The notes under the pieces were generated by a model. That model ran no database searches and was not told where the DNA came from. It was given only the letters and a program-made list of their open reading frames with translations. From Cryptomeria japonica (taxonomy: Eukaryota; Streptophyta; Pinopsida; Cupressales; Cupressaceae): a stretch of DNA of 64,000 bases. Location: contig NC_081412.1 in the NCBI RefSeq assembly GCF_030272615.1, forward strand, positions 344,961,870-345,025,869, written 5' to 3'. Positions 58,026 to 64,000 of this stretch are shown piece by piece. Each line of letters opens with the position of its first letter. Position 1 is the first letter of the stretch. Made by a program: the position numbers and the translations under genes.

Positions 58026-60386
58026 ATATGATATGAGAATGTGTTTCTATGGTTCAGTTCTCAGTCTTGATCAATGAGACTCCTAGGGGCCAGTTTAAAG
58101 ATGGAAAAGGTATTCGACAGGGAGACCCCTTGTCCCCTTATCTTTTTATTATGATTGCAGAAATCTTGGGTAGGAATGTGGTTGATCTTATGGTCAATGG
58201 AAGATTGCAGGGATTCAAAGCGGCTTCTACTATTCCCCCCTCAATGATTCAACAATTTGTTGACGATACCTTTCTTTTTGGTATATCCTCTGTGATTGAG
58301 GCTAAACTATGGAAGAATTTACTTGCGGACTATGCCTCTACTTCAAGGCAATGTATCAACTATGATAAAAGCAATCTCTTCTCTTCAACACCCCTGTGGA
58401 CCTTTAGACTAAAATACTTTATATCCTTGGGTGTAAGTTTGTTACTCTTCCTGGGACTTACTTGGGTCTCCTCCTCACTATTAAAGAGGTTACCCTTGCA
58501 TTCTGGAATACTATCCTTGAATCAATATAAAAGAAACTTGCTGGTTGGAAGGGAAAATTCCTTAGTAGTGTGGGGAAGCTCCAACTCCTTATTGCTTCCC
58601 TCCAGGGCATCCTTGTGTACTTTCTTTCCATGTTCAAAATATCTGGTGCTATGGGGGACAAGCTTGAGAGGATCCAAATAACTTTTCTCTGGACGGGCAT
58701 GGAGGAAAAGAAACACCTCTCTCTAGTCAACTGGGACACTGTTTGTTTACCCAAGACCATGGGGGGTCTTGGTATCAGAAAGATAAATTTCTTGAATAAG
58801 ACATTAATTGCTATAGTGGGTTGGACCCTAACTAAAGGTGAGGCGGACTAGTGTAACATTATCAGGGCTAAGTACTTGGAAAGGGAGAAGTTCTACTTTA
58901 ATTTGAGTTCCGGTGACCTACCTCATGGGTCAAAATTATGGAACAACATCCTAAAAATTAGACTTGTTATCATAGAAGGACTGAAGTGGCAGATTGGAAA
59001 TGGCAGGAAGATTAGTTTCTGGGAGGACTGCTTCCGATCATAGGAAGATTAAGAAGATTGGAAATGGTAGGAAGATTAGTTTCTGGGAGGACTCTTGGTT
59101 GGATGACAAACCTTTGGTTGAATCTCGATTCTGCCATCTGCCAAATAATGAATTCCCTAAAGGATCACTTTGGTGATTACATTGATGACTACATGGTGCT
59201 GGGAAGAGGAAGATGGAAGAACATATCCCTGATCTTTTCTGATCGACCTAACCTATTACCCACTGCCCTTGATCTGCAGGATCTTATGCTTGAGTGCAGG
59301 GTACCTTTATCTCCCCAGGAGGACAAATTCATCTGGAACGGGACCCAGTCGGGGGAGTTCTCGGTCAAGTCTGCTTACAGACAACACTTGAGACCCATTG
59401 GTGAAGTTGAATGCTGGAGGAAGAAATAGAACCCACAACTTATTCCAAAAATTAACTTCTTCTGGTGGTCCCTTATGCATGGAAAAATCTTGACTTAGGA
59501 TAATTTGAAAAGGACGGGATTCCAACTTCCCAACAGATGCATCTTATGTGAAGCTGAGGAGGAATCTATCGACCATCTTTTCATCCACTGCCCCTTTGCA
59601 GGGCACCTGTGGACCATTACCCTTAAAAAATGTGGTATTCAATTGGTTTTTCATGGTAACATTCATTAGTTTGTTAATGGATGGCCACCTCCCTCCCCCC
59701 CCAAGATTATTTAGCTATGGAGGCAGATCCCTCCCCATATCTGCTGGTGTGTTTGGAAAGAAAGAAATAACAAAATCTTTAGAGATGCTGAGACCCCCCC
59801 TGATAATATTTTTTCTAGTTGTTTCAAAATACTTATGGATAATATATCAGTGACTAGGTGGAAACCCCCCCTCCCAACCCGATTGATAAAATAATTGTTG
59901 AACTCTGGAAGCTCCCCTCAGAGTTTAAACTCTTTAATAACACTTCAAAGACCAACAAAAAGTGAGACCAAATGGTTAGCCCCAAACCCCTATTGGCATA
60001 AGCTGAATTTTGATGGGTCAGCTCAAAATACCTGGCAAGCAGGTGGTGGAGTCATTTGTGACCATCAGGGGAATACTATAGTTGCCTATGCGGGTAGCCT
60101 AAAGAACCATACTGTCACTCAAGCTGAGGGATTGGCTCTCCTATGGGGTCTGAAATTTGCCACTGCTATAGGTATTAAACAATTGGAAATTGAAGGTGAT
60201 TCTAAAGTTATTGTGGAAGCCGTCAGTGGTAGATTTGTAGCGAGTTGGAAAGTGGATTCTATTTTGAGGGATGCTAGAATGTTTCTGGCTAACCTTGACT
60301 ATTTCATTGTCCGCCACATTTTTAGAGAAGGGAATGCGACTGCTAACTCTATGACTGTTGTGGGTAGGTTGCAAAACGACTTATGA
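58026..60386 (+). pseudogene. LINE-C ORF2, second part: RT palm, zinc-binding region, RNase H
   Basis: Resumes after the LTR element with VLINETPRGQF, IRQGDPLSPYLF (58110) and FVDDTFLF (58255). Then WTGMEEKKHLSLVNWDTV (58690), a local duplication at 58990-59095, the zinc-binding RVT region (about 59440-59600: IPKINFFWW, CILCEAEEESIDHLFIHC) and RNase H (about 59970-60386): LNFDGSAQ, TQAEGLAL, EGDSKVIVEA, REGNATANSM. Stops and frameshifts at about 58850, 59040, 59430 and 59640-59890. Confidence 0.87.
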
Positions 60387-60947
60387 TGCTGGAAAAACAC
60401 TGATCTGCTACCAATGACCACCAAGGAGATCTTGGAGAAAGAAAAAACCATGTCTCATGATGAATCTTTATAATTGTTATTGACAAATTTTCAAATTTTG
60501 AATTTGGAGGGGAAACCCGCCCATCATGGATTGGGGTTGCCACGTGGCTACATATGACCTTGTCATCAGCTTCAAGGGGGTTTAGATAATGATGATATTT
60601 ATTGGTGTAGTACCGATATCGGGAAAAGACAATTTTCTTTTTTATCATTCGGATGAATGTCATTGGCAGTGATAAAGGCAACAACTGGGCTCAGCTAAAT
60701 TGCATTGGTTGGATTGATGGTTCACACGAGTGTAATAGATTTCGTGATGGGGAAATCTATTTAAACACAACTTGCAGTAATCGCGATGATTATTGCATGA
60801 TTTTATTCCATAATTGGTTGAGTTTTCTTGTCAACTTTGCTTTTGCTTTGGTTCAGCCCTGTATCTTTGCTACCCTATTTTTCATTTGCTCTGGTTCGGC
60901 CCTGTATCTTTGCTGCCCTGTTTTTCATTTGCTCTTCTAAGCTGGAA
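60387..60947 (+). other. LINE-C spacer between ORF2 and ORF3
   Basis: About 560 bases without a clear domain. It contains an imperfect tandem repeat of about 57 bases (GGTTCAGCCCTGTATCTTTGC and GGTTCGGCCCTGTATCTTTGC, 60850 and 60895), just upstream of the ORF3 start region. Confidence 0.5.
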
Positions 60948-62321
60948 GAAACGACCATGGGGGGTGACAGGCTAAGATTGGAACCCGACAAAACAGATGA
61001 ATTCAAAGCCAGGGTGACGGTTTGGTTTGTTTGCTCAGAAGGTGGCATTGATAAATTCAAGGAGAGCATGAAAAGGAAACGATGAGAGACTGTCAAAGTA
61101 GTTTGTGGCCTCCTGGGAGGACAGAAGGGTTGCCATGGGTGGTATCTCATTCGAAGTCAACAAAGATGTGACTGCCCAGTCGATGAGACTATCCATGGAG
61201 GGTAGGAAATGGAAGAAACAAAGCCACATTTCAGACACCACCAGCCTGACCCAGTTTTTTCTTGATGGGGAGAACCCTGTGAAGAGGGCCCACGACTTCA
61301 ACCGGGAGGAGCTTCCGCCGCCTTGGGATGAGGTCTGCTACATCATCATGAAATATTTCACCCTTGAAGGACGATATGGGGTCTTCTACTACTATCACCT
61401 TCCTTTCTTTAACCATCTTAGGAATAAAGATCTTATCTCCATTCCTTTTTTCTATTGCACTCTATGGATTCTAATGTGAGAGATGTTGCGGAAGCCAAGA
61501 AGAAAGGCAATGACTTTACTATTCTCCACCAAGGCCTTATCCTCCGCCTTTACATGATTTCTGTCCAGAATGTGCCTGAAAGCCAACCTTTGGCCATAGC
61601 TGCTGATAAACCTGACATAAGCCCTCCTTGGTTGCCCGAATCTGGCTCCTTTAGTAAGAAGAATAAAAAGCACCATTCGGAGGATGCAAAACCCCTCAAG
61701 AAAGTGAGAATCCAGGAAATTGACTCTAATGTGGAGATTACAGATGAAGTTAACACTCCCCGCCGCTCTATGAGATTGGCGTCCAAACCCCCTAAGAAAT
61801 CATTAAGGGACCCCTCCTCATCCCATGAAACTGGGAATTCCATCCCCTCTAACAATGTGGCCCCGTTTCAGTCCACCTCGACCCCCCACTCTGCCAGCTC
61901 CACCCATGCTTATGAGAGTCCAAAAAATTCCATGAGCTTGGATGCCGACCCCAAATCCCGGGCAAACTCTTTGTCCCCTACTCTCAGGTTTGATAAGATG
62001 ATGGTGGTGGAGGAAGTGAGCAACATCAAGGAGGAAGCGGATGACAAACTGGCGGACTTGGAAAAGAAAGTGGATGGCATGTTTGAAAACCTGCAGGAAA
62101 TTACCAGCATAACAGAGGCCATTGAGAACAAGCTGCAAGACGTCTCCAGGTTTGCTTTGAATATAATGCACAACTCGACGACCACTCTTTGTCTCCTGCA
62201 AGAAAGCACACTCAAAGGTAAAGGAAAGGAGGACGAGGACTATAGGGACCTCTTTAAATTCCTCACCAAGGAATGGGCAAGGAAGCTCCTCCCCAAGAGA
62301 AGCCATTACAAAAAGAAATAG
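60948..62321 (+). pseudogene. LINE-C ORF3: N-terminal globular domain plus coiled coil
   Basis: Begins about MGGDRLRLEPDKTDEFKARV (60958). A frame change near 61085 and one stop lead to VASWEDRRVAMGGISFEV, REELPPPWDEVCYIIMKYF, LEGRYGVFYYYHLPFF (61105-61440). A second change in the T-run at 61445-61451 leads to LLHSMDSNVRDVA and LHQGLILRLYM. From 61464 the frame is open to 62321: a basic, Ser/Pro-rich linker (RRSMRLASKPPKK at 61765) and a coiled coil (62000-62210) with ENKLQDVSRFALNIMHNS, comparable to the ORF3 signature of the other two copies. About 450 codons in all. I cannot place the N-terminal domain in a named family. It lies inside the LINE target duplications. Confidence 0.7.
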
Positions 62322-62613
62322 CTGTATTTTCTATGGTTTGGGTTTCTGATTTTTTGAGTGGCCCTAATGGTCCGTTGACTTATAGTTACGGTTTCTGGTT
62401 ATGCTTGGACTTAACTATCTTTTGCCCTACGTGACATATTTTAATTAAGATTTTTATATACTCGGTTAATATGCATAGCATGTTTTAAGTTTTTGATTGA
62501 GGAAAGTTTAGGAGGCTGTGATTTTGCTGCTCCTCTGCTGACAGTTGGCTAGCCACTATTTTCTTATCTGTACCTTGGACAACCCCCTTGTTTTGGCTGC
62601 TTTTAATATCAAA
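62322..62613 (+). other. LINE-C 3' UTR
   Basis: Follows the ORF3 stop (TAG at 62319-62321) and ends GGCTGCTTTTAATATCAAA at the target duplication. T-rich, no poly(A). Confidence 0.75.
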
Positions 62614-62627
62614 AACATCTATTAAGA

Positions 62628-63225
62628 AATAAACTAACTCGAAACTATATTTAAATTTGAAATTTATTTTTACGGTCACATATTTAACCTAAATATAGAT
62701 AAAAAATTAAAGATCAATTAAAGATATGATTAAATTACATTTAAATTAATCATTAATTTTTATACTATATAAAATATACCATGTATACATTAATCATTAA
62801 ATGTAATTAATATTATTAAAATAAAGATGGGAAACTAAAACTTTACTCAAAGCATGGAGTTTTAGGTTAATGAAGGTTACACGACACCAACATTTTGTTG
62901 AGACGTTCAAGGTTGAAAAGAGTGATGGTACCTATTATATTTCTTTGGTACTTATCACCAAACTATTAACTGGGCAACTCAAACCTAAGGTTACACGGCG
63001 GGCCCATATCATCATCATTATTAAAATTAATTACCCAAACCAAATCTCAGTTGCAAAAAGAGTTAAAACAAAAGACACGACACGCCTCCCATCAAGAGCA
63101 GCGTTTGTTCTCTTGCATACAGCAACGCTACCTTTCATAGCCCACAAAAAAGTTGTTGAGCACTCTGCTACTCCACCCTGCTCACCTGGTTAGACTTGTC
63201 ATGAAAACACCTACTAATGCCGACG
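62628..63225. other. Intergenic DNA left of the host exon
   Basis: AT-rich to about 62830, then less so. No ORF of note and no transposon ends seen. The promoter of the gene at 63364 should lie in the right part, but I could not pick a convincing TATA box. Confidence 0.5.
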
Positions 63226-63358
63226 CCACTGCCATTGCCATTGCCATTGCCGATGGCCCTGCTTTAAGGGGAAGTAGAGAGCAAGGGCGTATTTGATTTC
63301 ATTGGCACAGATCGGGTGGAAGCAGAAGCAGAAGCAGAAACAGAAGCAGAAGCAGACA
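63226..63358 (+). repeat. Short simple repeats in a probable 5' UTR
   Basis: GCCATT hexamers (about four, 63226-63252) and GAAGCA-type hexamers (about six, 63320-63357). The second extends the downstream frame upstream as Glu-Ala repeats, which probably are not translated. Confidence 0.6.
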
Positions 63359-63363
63359 CCGAG

Positions 63364-63422
63364 ATGAAGGCAGAAACGAGGCTTCACTCCGCCGTTTTCC
63401 AGCTCACTCCCACTCGTACCAG
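63364..63422 (+). CDS. First exon of a COP1-interacting protein 7-like gene (partial)
   Basis: ATG at 63364 opens MKAETRLHSAVFQLTPTRT, close to the remembered N-terminus of the plant CIP7 family (short start, TRLD-AxFQLTPTRTR). CIP7-type proteins are large nuclear proteins linked to light signalling through COP1. The exon ends ACCAG before GTTTCA, a good donor site in phase 2 at 63422/63423, and the similarity stops there. The remainder must lie beyond the window; the AG at 63983 would give AGG TGA in this phase and is not the acceptor. An upstream in-frame ATG at 63316 would add a Glu-Ala repeat. Confidence 0.55.
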
Positions 63423-64000
63423 GTTTCATTCATTACTCTTCCAATTAGTAAAAATTCTAATTTTGGTGCTTTTACCCTCCCAGATTCAGCGTCAATGTCT
63501 ACTAATAAGTGTCACTGAACTTGCATTTGCTATGCCATGATCTATCTTGTACTTCAATTCCATGACGGAGTTGTGCACTCATTGTCTTCATCCAACTATT
63601 TGGCTGCATGGGTTCGTCTCACCAAGGTTTTTTATACCACTAGCAGGAGCCATACATAGCAACACATTAACTAGTTGTTTGACTGCTCATGCTGTTTGTT
63701 ACTTTGAGGTCATAAGAATCACGGAAAATATCCACATCTTCTCTCATTGACCGCTCAGTAGCATAGCATGCATTCGGATTTTTGATCTCCCAATCTTATA
63801 ATATGACATTCATGGGTCCTTTAGTCCATGTTCTGCAATGGTATCTAACTCTATATTATTGCACTTGTACGTGTAAAGTTGTGCTATTTAATAATTTCCA
63901 AGTATCCCACCACCTGGTGACACTGTAAAAAAATGATTTTCCTTCAAGTGATTGTTGATGAAATACTGGGTTTATATATGCAGGTGAAATCTGGGAAGTG
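63423..64000 (+). other. Probable first intron of the CIP7-like gene
   Basis: T-rich DNA after the donor site, without coding similarity. It runs to the window end if the exon call is right. Confidence 0.4.

Larger units (their letters stand above)
43851..62613 (+). mobile_element. LINE-C, L1-type LINE with ORF3, carrying three nested insertions
   Basis: The 14-base target duplication AACATCTATTAAGA flanks it exactly (43837-43850 and 62614-62627). After removing the antisense LINE, the solo LTR and the LTR element with their duplications, about 8.2 kb of LINE remains: short 5' UTR, ORF1, ORF2, a spacer, ORF3 and a 3' UTR ending CTTTTAATATCAAA without a poly(A) tail. ORF1 and ORF2 overlap by ATGA. 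Coding regions contain scattered stops and frameshifts. Confidence 0.92.

Noticed and set aside
60828-60940. Hydrophobic ORF with Phe/Leu-rich repeats as a membrane protein
   Set aside because: It is a local tandem repeat in the LINE-C spacer, with no start context or conservation visible.
63316-63540. Glu-Ala repeat ORF continuing past the CIP7-like exon
   Set aside because: The upstream part is a GAAGCA simple repeat and the downstream part lies past a good splice donor; only the middle matches a family.
63972-64000. Splice acceptor TATATATGCAG near the window end
   Set aside because: Joining to the exon at 63422 in phase gives AGG then TGA; a different acceptor must be used.

Overview
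This window is intergenic plant DNA built almost entirely of nested, decayed retrotransposons. Element types (plant L1-type LINEs with a DUF4283-like ORF1, Copia and Ty3/gypsy LTR elements primed by initiator-Met or Trp tRNA, a plant mobile domain gene, a Helitron-type helicase tail) show a seed plant. The density, nesting and decay suggest a very large genome; a gymnosperm is my best guess, but that is inference. The only likely host gene is the first exon of a COP1-interacting-protein-7-like gene at the right edge (about 63.36 kb).

Layout. 1-6.84 kb: LINE-A (+), 5' end outside the window, with ORF1, ORF2 (endonuclease, RT, zinc-binding, RNase H) and a third, coiled-coil ORF. 6.84-7.8 kb: unassigned LTR-like sequence. 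7.8-17.29 kb: part of a non-autonomous LTR element (-) with a tRNA-Trp primer site; its LTR is split by a complete Copia-1 (10202-16626, -, TSD TGAAA). 17.3-20.3 kb: decayed plant mobile domain gene (-), lying antisense to a polypurine tract and LTR (21.08-22.2 kb, +). 22.2-22.87 kb: Helitron-type helicase tail. 23.30-39.43 kb: LINE-B (-), target duplication ACCTTCCATCTTTT, containing a damaged Ty3/gypsy gag-protease element (23905-27038, +) and a complete Copia-2 (31281-39023, +, TSD TTAGC). 39.45-43.84 kb: tandem duplication, one unknown dead ORF and featureless AT-rich DNA. 43.85-62.61 kb: LINE-C (+), target duplication AACATCTATTAAGA, interrupted by an antisense 5'-truncated LINE (44808-46207, TSD GTGTTAAT), a solo LTR (46228-47477, TSD TTAAC) and a young non-autonomous LTR element (50120-58025, -, TSD ATATG) with an intact 1154-codon gag-protease ORF. 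62.6-64 kb: AT-rich DNA, then the host exon.

Two observations stand out. First, LINE-A, LINE-C and the antisense fragment all carry an extra ORF (ORF3) downstream of RNase H. In LINE-C it lies inside the target-site duplications, and the antisense fragment shows that ORF3 plus the 3' tail retrotransposes. ORF3 combines an N-terminal globular domain I cannot name, a charged linker and a C-terminal coiled coil. Second, the tRNA-Trp-primed LTR elements at 7.8-17.3 and 50.1-58.0 kb share LTR, primer site and leader design but carry unrelated ORFs, and they contain a recurring family of GC-rich hairpins, two of them in long leader stem-loops with GTGCAC palindromes, which look like candidate RNA dimerisation or packaging signals.

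All family calls are from reading motifs by eye; no database search was run.
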